DNA of 46,463 nt from Bacteroidales bacterium UBA1309. GTDB taxonomy: Bacteria > Bacteroidota > Bacteroidia > Bacteroidales > Dysgonomonadaceae. The stretch spans positions 1-46,463 of the forward strand of contig DBTT01000019.1 in assembly GCA_002307185.1 (NCBI GenBank), written 5' to 3'. A model generated the notes under the pieces. The model made no database searches. It was given only the letters and a program-made list of their open reading frames with translations, and was not told the origin of the DNA. Positions 31,744 to 39,852 of this stretch are shown piece by piece; position 1 is the first letter of the stretch; every line of letters begins with the position of its first letter. A program made the position numbers and the translations under genes.

Positions 31744-32775
31744 ATGAAAATAGGAGATAAAGTGCGCTTCCTCAATTCCGTGGGCGGTGGCATAATAAAA
31801 GAAAAACGGGGAAAAGACATCATCGTGGTGGAAGACGAAGACGGCTTTGATGTGCCAGTGCTGGCTCGCGAATGCGTTGTGATTGAATCGGTGGTCGATG
31901 TGGAGTTGCCTAAGCCAACACCCCAGTCCGCTTATGGCGAGACACCCCGGAAGGAGATGACCGAGGTGGTGGTTGAAGAAACACCCGAAGGGGAATCCAT
32001 CACGGCAGTGCTGGCCTTTTTGCCCGTTGAAGAGAAAAAATTGAGTTCCACTTCGTATGAAGCATACTTGGTAAACGACAGCAATTATTTTCTCTCCTAC
32101 AGCTATTTGTCTCGAGGAGAGAATGGTTGGCAGCTTCGCAGCCAAGGACAGGTGGAGCCAAACACGAAGGTTTTCATGGATGAGTTCGACAAAAGCAGCC
32201 TGAACGATTTGGAAAAAGTGTGCATTCAATTCATTGCTTACAAAAAAGACAAGCCTTTTAAATTCAAAAATCCATATTCAGTGGAATTAACTATCGATAC
32301 GGTGAAATTCTACAAGCTGCACAGTTTCCGGGAAAATGATTATTTCGACGAGAATGCATTGGTTTATCCGCTTATTCGAAGAGATTTAGCTGAACGGGAA
32401 ATAGTGATTTCTGCCGAAGAAATCAAACAAGCCTTGTATGAAAAAGAAGAAAAGCGCCGTCCTCGTATCCAACCGATACATAAGAAAGATACTGCAATTC
32501 TTGAGGTTGACTTGCACATTGAGCAATTGCTTGACAACCTGAGGGGGCTTTCCTCCAGCGACATGCTGCATTATCAATTGGCAAAGTTCAACGAGATCAT
32601 GGTGGATAACCTCAAAAACAAGGGGCAAAAGATTGTATTCATTCACGGCAAAGGAGATGGAGTGCTTAAGAAAGCGATCTACGAAGAACTGAACAAAAAG
32701 TACAAATCAGCTTACATCCAAGATGCCTCTTTTCGCGAATATGGCTTTGGTGCAACGATGGTGACAATAAAATAA
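31744..32775 (+). CDS. DUF2027 / Smr-domain protein
   Basis: This 343-residue protein has an N-terminal SH3-like KOW-type segment ('IGDKVRFLNSVGGGIIKEKRG', about 2-60), a DUF2027 beta-domain (about 75-220), and a C-terminal Smr domain (about 250-343) with 'HIEQLLDNLRGLSSSDML' and the conserved 'IHGKGDGVLKKAI' loop. The first part recalls the MutS2 C-terminal KOW-Smr arrangement, but no MutS ATPase is present. Smr domains are nucleic-acid nucleases or binders. The protein is probably cytoplasmic and may act on stalled ribosomes or branched DNA, by analogy only. A small lipoprotein gene follows after 68 bp. Confidence 0.9.
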   Translation: MKIGDKVRFLNSVGGGIIKEKRGKDIIVVEDEDGFDVPVLARECVVIESVVDVELPKPTPQSAYGETPRKEMTEVVVEETPEGESITAVLAFLPVEEKKLSSTSYEAYLVNDSNYFLSYSYLSRGENGWQLRSQGQVEPNTKVFMDEFDKSSLNDLEKVCIQFIAYKKDKPFKFKNPYSVELTIDTVKFYKLHSFRENDYFDENALVYPLIRRDLAEREIVISAEEIKQALYEKEEKRRPRIQPIHKKDTAILEVDLHIEQLLDNLRGLSSSDMLHYQLAKFNEIMVDNLKNKGQKIVFIHGKGDGVLKKAIYEELNKKYKSAYIQDASFREYGFGATMVTIK

Positions 32776-32843
32776 TTATAAATCCTTAAATGAGCTAAAC
32801 AAAACAATTTGGCTTATACTTAACACTTTAAAAACAACTTTTT

Positions 32844-33428
32844 ATGAAGAAAATTTTGATTTCGATGTTGGCGATTGTTTCCCTAATGACAAGCTGTAAC
32901 GTGGCTCAGCAAGCTGTTGGGGCTTATAACATGACCAAATGCGAGTATTCTTACCGGTCGATGGGCAACCTCACTTTGTCTGGAATAAATCTCAACCAGC
33001 CCAGCCTGTCGGCTATCAACATCCTTAAATTGACCTCCATCCTGACAGGCACAGCAACTTCCATTCCATTGAATATGACATTGAACATCAATGTGAAAAA
33101 CCCGAACTCGTCGGCTGCACTGCTCAATGGCCTTCAATACATCATCAGCATCGACGACATTGAATTCACGAACGGCAGGTTGGATCAGTCGCTGAATGTA
33201 GCCGGAGGTGCAACATCCGTTCTGCCATTGACCATTGGCGTGGATTTGGCGACATTGATAAAAAACAATTCAAAAGATGCGGTGTTCAAAATAGCCAAAA
33301 ATTTGGCGGGAATTTCAGGGGATTTATCAAAAATCACCCTGCAACTGAAGCCCACCTTCCTGATCGGCAATACGCCCATCACGTCTCCCGCTTATTACCC
33401 GGTGAGTTTTTCGTTCGGAGGCAAGTAA
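32844..33428 (+). CDS. LEA-like (WHy-type) small lipoprotein, function unknown
   Basis: This 194-residue protein starts with a lipoprotein signal (cysteine 18 in 'LMTSCNVAQQ'). The mature domain has the alternating beta-strand pattern of LEA-2/WHy proteins: 'IPLNMTLNINVKNPNSSAALLNGLQYIISIDDIEF' contains the hallmark 'N-P-N' after paired strands, followed by 'PLTIGVDLATLI'. The C-terminus ends 'YYPVSFSFGGK'. Such proteins are found widely in Bacteroidota envelopes, and no function is established for this type. It lies between the DUF2027-Smr gene and tyrS, with its own short gaps on both sides. Confidence 0.75.
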   Translation: MKKILISMLAIVSLMTSCNVAQQAVGAYNMTKCEYSYRSMGNLTLSGINLNQPSLSAINILKLTSILTGTATSIPLNMTLNINVKNPNSSAALLNGLQYIISIDDIEFTNGRLDQSLNVAGGATSVLPLTIGVDLATLIKNNSKDAVFKIAKNLAGISGDLSKITLQLKPTFLIGNTPITSPAYYPVSFSFGGK

Positions 33429-33429
33429 T

Positions 33430-33461
33430 TTTGGCAGAAAATTCCTTTTTTGCTACATTTG
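33430..33461 (+). promoter_or_regulatory. Consensus Bacteroidota promoter of tyrS
   Basis: TTTG (33430-33433), a 20-bp spacer and TACATTTG (33454-33461). The -33 box begins just 2 bp after the upstream stop codon. The leader to the ATG at 33503 is about 35 nt, so no T-box-like leader is present. Confidence 0.7.
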
Positions 33462-33502
33462 CAAACCTTGTTGAAAAATAAATACATACAACATAACGAA
33501 AG

Positions 33503-34795
33503 ATGAATTTTGTAGAAGAACTTAGATGGCGTGGTATGATTCATGACCTGATGCCGGGAACAGAAGAGCAGCTCCAGAAAGAGATGACCTCTGGTTATGT
33601 CGGTATCGACCCCACGGCTGATTCATTGCATATAGGCCATTTGGTGGGGGTGATGATGTTGAAGCACTTGCAACGTGCCGGCCATCGTCCCATCGCGCTT
33701 ATCGGAGGTGCTACCGGGATGATCGGCGACCCTTCGGGCAAATCTGCCGAACGTAATTTGCTGAATGAGGAGGCTTTGCGCCACAACCAGAATGCAATCA
33801 AGGCACAATTGGCTAAATTTCTCGATTTTGATTCCGACAATCCCAACGCAGCTTTGCTGGTGAACAACTACGACTGGATGAAGGATTATTCTTTCCTGAA
33901 TTTCATCCGCGACATAGGCAAACACCTTACCGTCAATTATATGATGGCCAAGGATTCGGTGAAGAAACGCCTGAATGGCGAATCGGCCGAAGGAATGTCG
34001 TTCACCGAATTTTCATACCAATTGTTGCAAGGATACGATTTTCTTCATTTATATCAGGAAAAAGGATGCCGCTTGCAAATGGGCGGTTCCGACCAATGGG
34101 GAAACATCACGACGGGAACGGAGCTTATCCGCCGCAAAACGGGCGGTGAGGCTTTCGCTTTGGTGTGCCCATTGATAACGAAAGCCGATGGTGGAAAATT
34201 CGGGAAAACCGAATCGGGTAACATCTGGTTGGACAAAAGATACACTTCTCCCTACAAATTTTATCAGTTTTGGTTGAATGTGAGCGATGCCGATGCCGAA
34301 AAATACATCAAGATCTTCACTGCGCTGGACAAGGAAGAAATCGGTGGCCTCGTTGCCGAACAGGAATCCGCTCCTCACTTGCGCCCGCTGCAAAAGCGTT
34401 TGGCAAAAGAGGTGACAGTGATGGTGCATTCCGAAGAAGACTACAACAAAGCCGTGGAAGCTTCCGAAATCTTATTTAGCAACCAAGCTTCGGACATTTT
34501 GAAGAACATCGATGAAGAAACTTTGCTCCAAGTGTTTGAAGGCGTTCCTCAATTCGAAATTTCAAAAGAGGAATTATCGGCAGGAATCAAGGCGGCTGAT
34601 TTGCTTGCCGAGAAAGCACCTGTTTTTCCATCGAAAGGAGAACTCCGGAAAACCGTTCAAGCGGGAGGCGTGCAGATAAATAAAGCAAAAGTGGAAAATG
34701 CCGACGACATCATTGATGCTTCTTATCTGATTGATGGTAAGTATATTTTGGCACAACGCGGCAAGAAAAATTATTTCTTGCTTATTGCGAAATAA
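33503..34795 (+). CDS. tyrS: Tyrosyl-tRNA synthetase
   Basis: 430 residues. The class I synthetase signatures are 'HIGHL' (43-47) and 'KFGKT' (about 231-235; the KMSKS loop). The tyrosine pocket is marked by 'GYVGIDPTADSLHIGH', and 'GYDFLHLYQEKGCRLQMGGSDQWGN' carries the conserved QxGGSDQ motif. The C-terminal part (about 350-430) is an S4 RNA-binding domain ('KGELRKTVQAGGVQINKAKV'). It charges tRNA-Tyr with tyrosine (EC 6.1.1.1). A tRNA gene with a different specificity (Gln) follows, with its own promoter. Confidence 0.98.
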   Translation: MNFVEELRWRGMIHDLMPGTEEQLQKEMTSGYVGIDPTADSLHIGHLVGVMMLKHLQRAGHRPIALIGGATGMIGDPSGKSAERNLLNEEALRHNQNAIKAQLAKFLDFDSDNPNAALLVNNYDWMKDYSFLNFIRDIGKHLTVNYMMAKDSVKKRLNGESAEGMSFTEFSYQLLQGYDFLHLYQEKGCRLQMGGSDQWGNITTGTELIRRKTGGEAFALVCPLITKADGGKFGKTESGNIWLDKRYTSPYKFYQFWLNVSDADAEKYIKIFTALDKEEIGGLVAEQESAPHLRPLQKRLAKEVTVMVHSEEDYNKAVEASEILFSNQASDILKNIDEETLLQVFEGVPQFEISKEELSAGIKAADLLAEKAPVFPSKGELRKTVQAGGVQINKAKVENADDIIDASYLIDGKYILAQRGKKNYFLLIAK

Positions 34796-34810
34796 AAAAA
34801 ATGAAACGAA

Positions 34811-34830
34811 TATTTTGAAATTTCAAAATA
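34811..34830. repeat. 20-bp perfect palindrome overlapping the tRNA-Gln promoter
   Basis: TATTTTGAAA (34811-34820) is followed at once by its reverse complement TTTCAAAATA (34821-34830). The TTTG -33 box (34814-34817) lies inside its left arm. It is AT-only apart from two G/C pairs, so it is a poor terminator for tyrS and may be an operator. Confidence 0.55.
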
Positions 34831-34844
34831 TAGCACTACTTTTG
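34814..34844 (+). promoter_or_regulatory. Consensus promoter of the tRNA-Gln gene
   Basis: TTTG (34814-34817), a 19-bp spacer and TACTTTTG (34837-34844). Transcription would start near 34851, about 20 nt before the mature 5' end. Confidence 0.75.
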
Positions 34845-34871
34845 TATCGCTTTTGAAAGAAAGTATAGGAT

Positions 34872-34942
34872 TGTCTCATGGTGTAATGGTAGCACGACAG
34901 TTTTTGGTACTGTCTGTCTAGGTTCGAATCCTGGTGAGACAA
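34872..34942 (+). tRNA. tRNA-Gln, anticodon TTG
   Basis: The 71-nt sequence folds as a cloverleaf. The acceptor stem is TGTCTCA/TGAGACA with discriminator A. The D-arm is GTG...CAC around TAATGGTAG. The anticodon arm is ACAGT/ACTGT with the 7-nt loop TTTTGGT (anticodon TTG, glutamine). The T-arm is CTAGG-TTCGAAT-CCTGG. The weak U1-A72 pair is a known glutamine tRNA identity feature. CCA is not encoded: CTC follows. It has its own promoter and a strong terminator. Confidence 0.96.
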
Positions 34943-34945
34943 CTC

Positions 34946-34984
34946 AAAAAAGCAGCGCTGAATTGTTCAGCGCTGCTTTTTTTT
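34946..34984 (+). terminator. Strong intrinsic terminator of tRNA-Gln
   Basis: The perfect stem covers 34946-34962 and 34966-34982 (GCAGCGCTGAA with TTCAGCGCTGC, extended by A/T pairs), with the loop TTG and a T-run reaching 34984. It starts 4 nt after the mature tRNA end. Confidence 0.95.
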
Positions 34985-35107
34985 ACGAGAATAATCTTAT
35001 GTGAACCTCTCTGCGTCCTTTCTCTGTTTTCATTTTGGCTCTCCATGCAAAATCCACTGGTTTATCGGGGATATTCCGCTGAAAGAATACTAGGTGAAAA
35101 CAAAAAT

Positions 35108-36439
35108 TTACAACAAATTGCTTGCCAATTCCGACAGCTTGCTGCGTTCACCTTTCACCAAATTGACATGGGCGAACAGATCTTGCCCAGTCATCTTGTC
35201 GATGGCATATGCCAAGCCGTTTGACTGAGCGTCGAGGTAAGGTGAATCGATTTGCTGCAAGTCGCCCGTGAAAACCATTTTGGTTCCTTCCCCGGCGCGA
35301 GTGATGATGGTTTTTATTTCATGGGGAGTTAGGTTCTGTGCTTCGTCCACGATGCAAAATGTTTCCGAAAGGCTTCGTCCACGAATGTAGGCCAAAGCTT
35401 CTATTTCCAATTTCTTGCTTTTCTGCATTTCTTCGATATTGCGGTATTCAGCGCTTCCGTATGTCAATTGGTTTTTAATCACGGTGAGATTGTCAAACAA
35501 AGGCTGCATGTAAGGAGCGATTTTTTGTTGCTCATCACCAGGCAAATACCCTAAATCTCTATTCGCCAATGCGACAATCGGACGAGCCAAAAGCACTTGG
35601 TCGTAGATCTCATGTTGTTTCAACGCGGCAGCCAGTGCCAAAAGAGTTTTTCCCGTCCCTGCTTTTCCTGTGATAGCGACTAATTTGATGTCTGGATCGG
35701 TCAGGACTTCGAAGGCAAAAGCTTGCTCCGCATTGCGTGGCTGAATGCCAGAGCATACTTGCTTCTCCACTTTCACGATCTTCTTTGTGAAAGGGTTGTA
35801 GCGTGCCAATACGGAATTCCGTTGGCTTTTCAATACCATACAGTCATTCGGATTGACGACCGAGTCAAAACTAAATCCCTCGAAATCAAGACCATCGGGC
35901 GTTGTGTGGATTTTATCAATTAGCTCAGCATCAATATTATCTAGTTGGTGATGTTGTTTTTCAAATAAAAACACATTGGGAACTTTGTCGTTTATGTAAT
36001 CTTCCGAAAGAAGTCCCATCGATCGAGCTTTCATCCTCAGGTTAATATCTTTGGTGACAAAAACAGTTTTCATTTTCGGATGCTTTTCCACCACCTCTAT
36101 CACCGCAGCAAGAATCCGGTGGTCAGGGATGCGTTCGGGAAACGCCTCTTCCATCCGGGCGGGGTATTTGGGACTGACCACCACATAAAGCTTACCCTTC
36201 CCAGAATTCAATTCTGCCCCTTTGGTGAAGAGGTTGTCGTCGGTGATGGTGTCGAGCTGTCGGAGAAATTCGCGGGCGTTGTAATTTATCTGTTCATTGC
36301 CTCTCTTGAATTTATCCAATTCTTCCAAAACCGTGATGGGGATGTAGATGTCGTTGTCCTCAAAGTTGTCGAGGCAACGAAAATCGTGTAGTACGACGTT
36401 CGTATCGAGTACGAAGTTTTTCTTCTTTCCTAGAGCCAT
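35108..36439 (-). CDS. PIN domain / PhoH-like ATPase (RNase and helicase-like)
   Basis: The ATG at 36439 gives 443 residues; longer in-frame starts upstream would add a non-conserved tail. The N-terminal PIN ribonuclease domain (about 6-150) holds 'NFVLDTNVVLHDFRCLDNF' with acidic residues and 'PDHRILAAVIEVVE' and 'FVTKDINLRMKA'. The C-terminal PhoH ATPase domain (about 225-440) holds Walker A 'ITGKAGTGKT', 'LARPIVALANRDLGYLPG' and Walker B-like 'FCIVDEAQN'. Fused PIN-PhoH proteins of this kind (PhoH2/YlaK type) act on RNA, unwinding and cleaving it in an ATP-dependent way in the cases studied. It is probably monocistronic. Confidence 0.95.
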   Translation of the reverse strand: MALGKKKNFVLDTNVVLHDFRCLDNFEDNDIYIPITVLEELDKFKRGNEQINYNAREFLRQLDTITDDNLFTKGAELNSGKGKLYVVVSPKYPARMEEAFPERIPDHRILAAVIEVVEKHPKMKTVFVTKDINLRMKARSMGLLSEDYINDKVPNVFLFEKQHHQLDNIDAELIDKIHTTPDGLDFEGFSFDSVVNPNDCMVLKSQRNSVLARYNPFTKKIVKVEKQVCSGIQPRNAEQAFAFEVLTDPDIKLVAITGKAGTGKTLLALAAALKQHEIYDQVLLARPIVALANRDLGYLPGDEQQKIAPYMQPLFDNLTVIKNQLTYGSAEYRNIEEMQKSKKLEIEALAYIRGRSLSETFCIVDEAQNLTPHEIKTIITRAGEGTKMVFTGDLQQIDSPYLDAQSNGLAYAIDKMTGQDLFAHVNLVKGERSKLSELASNLL

Positions 36440-36706
36440 AAAATAAAGTTTTAAAGATGTATTTATAGTCTGAACAAAATAGCGAGATCGTAGGTTTGCA
36501 AGCGAAGATAATAAAAATTGGGATACTCCCGTCACAAAAAACCGATACGTTTGATTGCGCCGAGGAGTATTAATTTCTACACCAAGGTTTGGCTGCTACT
36601 TGTTTTTATTCAGGAATGGTTGGATAGCATGCTCAAACGACTGCCAATTAATCTATTGAGGATGGAATTCTCTGCAAATTGGTTTGGGGTGGTAATTTCT
36701 GCTTGA

Positions 36707-37318
36707 TTAATAATAATTGGTCTGCTTGAAGTCTGTGTCTTTGCCTTGCCTTGCAATAATTTGCTTTAGCTCATGAAATGAGACTGGCCGAAATAGGTTG
36801 TTGTCAACTCCCACATCGTATTGTTTGTCAAACAAGTGCGTTTTGAATGTACCAAACTCAGGGATATTGCGGGTGTGTAAGTGCCCAAATAGTTGCCACG
36901 AACCACGGAAAGAACTCTGCCAGTCGAGCATTGGATAGTGGCTCATCACGATGTAGGTGTATCGAGAAGTAAGCTCATCCCGAATGCGGATATAGAGCAG
37001 ATCGTGTATTTCGTCAAAAAGGGTCTTCAGTAGTTTGTCGGTATAATTGCAGTCGTGGTTGCCTCGAATCAGGATTTTCTTGCCGTTTAATTGCTCGAAT
37101 ATTTCACGGATTCTTTGAACTGGGGCGAATCCGATGTCTCCCAAAACAAAAACCAAGCCGTTTTCGGAAACCGTGTCGTTCCAATTTCGGATCAGGCATT
37201 CGTCCATTTCAATGCTGTTGCTGAATGGCCGTCTAGCAAATTGAATAATGCCGTCGTGTCCGAAATGTAAATCGGATGTGAAAAATATATTTTCGGAAAG
37301 TGACTCTATCTTTTTCAT
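36707..37318 (-). CDS. Calcineurin-like metallophosphoesterase
   Basis: This 203-residue protein has the five metallophosphoesterase motifs: 'FTSDLHFGHDGI' (D-x-H), 'FVLGDIGF' (GD), 'IRGNHDCN' (GNHD), 'MSHYPML' (SHYP) and 'LFGHLHTR' (GHLH). The compact size fits the MPE subgroup found next to RNA repair or phage-like systems, but no such partners are nearby. It hydrolyses a phosphomonoester or phosphodiester that cannot be named from sequence. A -7 element TATTTTTG is present on the minus strand at 37352 to 37345. Confidence 0.93.
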   Translation of the reverse strand: MKKIESLSENIFFTSDLHFGHDGIIQFARRPFSNSIEMDECLIRNWNDTVSENGLVFVLGDIGFAPVQRIREIFEQLNGKKILIRGNHDCNYTDKLLKTLFDEIHDLLYIRIRDELTSRYTYIVMSHYPMLDWQSSFRGSWQLFGHLHTRNIPEFGTFKTHLFDKQYDVGVDNNLFRPVSFHELKQIIARQGKDTDFKQTNYY

Positions 37319-37344
37319 TCAAATGGTTTGTCGATTGCTTAGGA

Positions 37345-37352
37345 CAAAAATA
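37345..37352 (-). promoter_or_regulatory. -7 promoter element TATTTTTG for the metallophosphoesterase gene
   Basis: The minus strand reads TATTTTTG (37352 to 37345), 26 bp before the ATG at 37318. No good -33 box at 19-21 bp. Confidence 0.4.
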
Positions 37353-37441
37353 CATAGAAATCTGGTTCTATTTCTTAATGGCTCATCATTTGAATTAAGG
37401 ATATTTCTTTTGAGTTTAAGAAAGTTTTGGGTTGCCTGTTT

Positions 37442-37630
37442 TCAAGCTAGGTTGATGTCTTTAATGATCCCCTTTTCTAACAATTCTTTGAGAATTTTTC
37501 TCCCTTTAGGGTTCTTAGTTGGTTTGCCGTGGGCCAAATTATAAACGAACCAAGGTGTCGTTCTATATTTAATAGAAAGTTTCCAATAAAATTTTCTATT
37601 TTTTGACGAGAAAAAACTTAAAACATTCAT
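37442..37630 (-). CDS. Small basic protein of unknown function (62 aa)
   Basis: From the ATG at 37630 to a TGA at 37442. The product is basic, with 'YRTTPWFVYNLAHGKPTKNP' and then 'GRKILKELLEKGIIKDI', a helix-loop-helix pattern like a small DNA- or RNA-binding unit. I have seen similar small proteins of the form 'YxLAHGKxxK...xILxELxxxGI' in Bacteroidota, from memory only. An in-frame longer start at 37666 is possible but adds a hydrophobic tail. It sits alone between the metallophosphoesterase gene and a 422-bp gap. Function unknown. Confidence 0.55.
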   Translation of the reverse strand: MNVLSFFSSKNRKFYWKLSIKYRTTPWFVYNLAHGKPTKNPKGRKILKELLEKGIIKDINLA

Positions 37631-38052
37631 TTTGATAAACTTATAAAAGATGATTAATTTGATCATTTATTCGAGATCTTTACCATAGTTTTTTTTAAAC
37701 ATATTTGAACAATAAAAATCAGCTGATGTGATTTTTACAGTTTTTACGTTTTAGTTTACTTATGATTAGATTGACAAGTGGCGAAACAAATGCTTTAAGG
37801 ACTTTTGTTTTTATGGGGTTGATATCCTATCCCCCGCGCGACCTCGTCTATCATTAGCAAGAGCAAAAAAAACGGAACAGTGAAAGGGGATTATATCTAT
37901 ATTTTTCCTGATTGGCAGCTGATATCAATACAAAATTATGGTTCTGTTTACGAAATAAAAATAGCTCGAGTTGTACTCATTATATAAGTATCTAATAATA
38001 AGCTTTTTATTTATCCACATGTCAACTTTTGTCCAAAATATCAGGTCATTAT
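37631..38052. other. 422-bp intergenic region, with a GC-rich patch
   Basis: Mostly AT-rich. At about 37828-37870 there is a GC-rich patch (CCCCCGCGCGACC) unlike its surroundings, which on the minus strand includes a 19-codon ORF starting at about 37853. I recognise no gene, terminator or RNA in it. It may be a fragment of a lost gene. Confidence 0.45.
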
Positions 38053-39852
38053 TTACTTTATATTCTGTATGGCGGAATACAAATCTCTTTCTTCGCCATA
38101 TAGTTTGATCTTTTCCGCCAAACGGGATTTCCGTTTATACAAGCTATACTGAGAGACATTAAGGATATTTGCAATGTCTTTGATTGGTAAGTTTAGTTTT
38201 ATCAATAAGCAAAATTGGATATCGTTGCTGTTAAGATTTGGGTAGCTTGAAATCAGTTTATCGGTGAATCCCGGGTAGATGATATTGAATTTCATAGTCA
38301 GGTTTTCCCAATAATTTTTCCCTTTCTGGGGCGTGGTTTCTTCTATTGGGGATATTGTGTTTTTAGTTGCAGTATTGCTTCCTTTGGGCGATATTACTAT
38401 TTCATCTTGCAATAATTTTAGTTGTCGTGACAGCATGGAAAGTTCCTGCTGTTTTTCTTCTATTTGCTTTTCCAGTATTTGGGACTGTTGGGCCTTCGAC
38501 TGGCGTAGCTTTTCTTGGACCCTAACCCATTCTTCCAAATCTTTTAGGCTTTGGTTTTTCTCCTTCAGATTCTTTTTATAGTAAAGTAACATTCCTCCCG
38601 AGCAACAGGAAACGACAAGGAAGATAACCGACCAAAAGACCCCGCTCAACCTTGCGAAGCGGAGTTCTGTGGCAAGTTGTTTGTTTTCTAATTCCTTTTT
38701 CTTGTTTTGGTAGAAAAATTCCAAAGTCTGAATGTTTGCTTGCCTATTGGCATTCATCAATGAATCCTGCAACTGCATGATGCTCGAATATAGCTTGTCA
38801 ATCTCCTTGTAGTTGCTTTGTTTTCGGTAGTATTCAATAATGTTTTGTTTTAATTGCACAATGATGGACATGTTGCCTGTTTCTTGAAAATGCCGGATCG
38901 CTTCGTTCAGTAGCTTTATGGCTTCCATGATTCTACCCTGCCTTGCATAAACACTTGCAATGCCATTTACGCTTATTGCAATGCCTTCTTGGAATTTTTG
39001 CTGAATCGAAAAACTCTGAACTTGCTGGTAAGCCAACATCGCCTTGTTATAATTTCCTTCATCAAGATAGACGTTTCCTAGATTAAACACTGCTTGTATC
39101 CGTCTTAGATCGTCTTTTGGCAAGGAGTGTGAGTTTATCACCTTCAGGTAATAATATTTGGCACTGTCGGGATGGTTGTGCCTATAAGCGACTCCCAAAT
39201 TTGTATAAATGGAGCATTTGGCTTTTTCGAAATTATATCTTTCGGCAAGGTGAAAAGCCCGTTGAAAATAAGATATTGCCTGAGATTTATTCCCCGTGAT
39301 ATCAAGATTTGAACCAATCAGATTAAGCAGCAGGGACATTCGTTCAAAGTTTTTGTGGGCCTCGGCTATTTTGAGGGATTCAAACAATAGTTGCTGAGAT
39401 GTTTGATAATCAGCCTGTAATTGTTTTACCAATCCTGCATTTCCCAAAGCTTCCGCCAGCAGTTCCGGCTTGTTGTGACGCCTGAGAATCGCAATCGCCT
39501 CATCCAGATGCTTTTCGGCGATAATCATTTTTACGTTCGACCTATTTACATTGCCCAGTTGGACTAGCGAACGGGCAATAAGAATCGAATCGTTCGACTT
39601 CAAGGCCCATTCATGAATTTTCAAAAGAATAGAATAGGCAGAATCAAGTTTGTATTGGCTAGTCAATGTATCAACCTTCTGAATTAATCGATTATACTCG
39701 ATGCTATCGTTCGGCTTTGTATTTGATTCGTGACTTTTGTTTTGATTGCATGAGATCAACGTTGCCAGCCAAACGACAATCGACAAAAGTACCGTGTGGG
39801 AGAATGCTTTTTTAGGACACATGTAATGATATTCCAGGAGTGGTTGATTCAT
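38053..39852 (-). CDS. TPR-repeat membrane-anchored regulator with C-terminal HTH
   Basis: 599 residues. An N-terminal lipoprotein-like or membrane signal ('TVLLSIVVWLATLISCNQ', cysteine 35) precedes about eight TPR-like repeats (about 60-370; for example 'AISYFQRAFHLAERYNFEKA', 'AKYYYLKVINSHSL', 'AMLAYQQVQSFSIQQKFQEG'). A membrane helix follows (about 398-420, 'SGVFWSVIFLVVSCCSGGMLLYY'), then a coiled coil (about 430-480), and a C-terminal LuxR-type helix-turn-helix (about 555-590, 'LPIKDIANILNVSQYSLYKRKSRL'). This is a Bacteroidota one-component design: periplasmic sensor, cytoplasmic DNA-binding head. An ATG 30 bp downstream (39822) gives a shorter signal and is an alternative start. No obvious target gene is adjacent. 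Confidence 0.85.
   Translation of the reverse strand: MNQPLLEYHYMCPKKAFSHTVLLSIVVWLATLISCNQNKSHESNTKPNDSIEYNRLIQKVDTLTSQYKLDSAYSILLKIHEWALKSNDSILIARSLVQLGNVNRSNVKMIIAEKHLDEAIAILRRHNKPELLAEALGNAGLVKQLQADYQTSQQLLFESLKIAEAHKNFERMSLLLNLIGSNLDITGNKSQAISYFQRAFHLAERYNFEKAKCSIYTNLGVAYRHNHPDSAKYYYLKVINSHSLPKDDLRRIQAVFNLGNVYLDEGNYNKAMLAYQQVQSFSIQQKFQEGIAISVNGIASVYARQGRIMEAIKLLNEAIRHFQETGNMSIIVQLKQNIIEYYRKQSNYKEIDKLYSSIMQLQDSLMNANRQANIQTLEFFYQNKKKELENKQLATELRFARLSGVFWSVIFLVVSCCSGGMLLYYKKNLKEKNQSLKDLEEWVRVQEKLRQSKAQQSQILEKQIEEKQQELSMLSRQLKLLQDEIVISPKGSNTATKNTISPIEETTPQKGKNYWENLTMKFNIIYPGFTDKLISSYPNLNSNDIQFCLLIKLNLPIKDIANILNVSQYSLYKRKSRLAEKIKLYGEERDLYSAIQNIK

Noticed and set aside
36518..36706. Plus-strand frame of 62 codons next to the metallophosphoesterase gene
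   Set aside because: Starts with TTG, no ribosome-binding context and no recognisable features.
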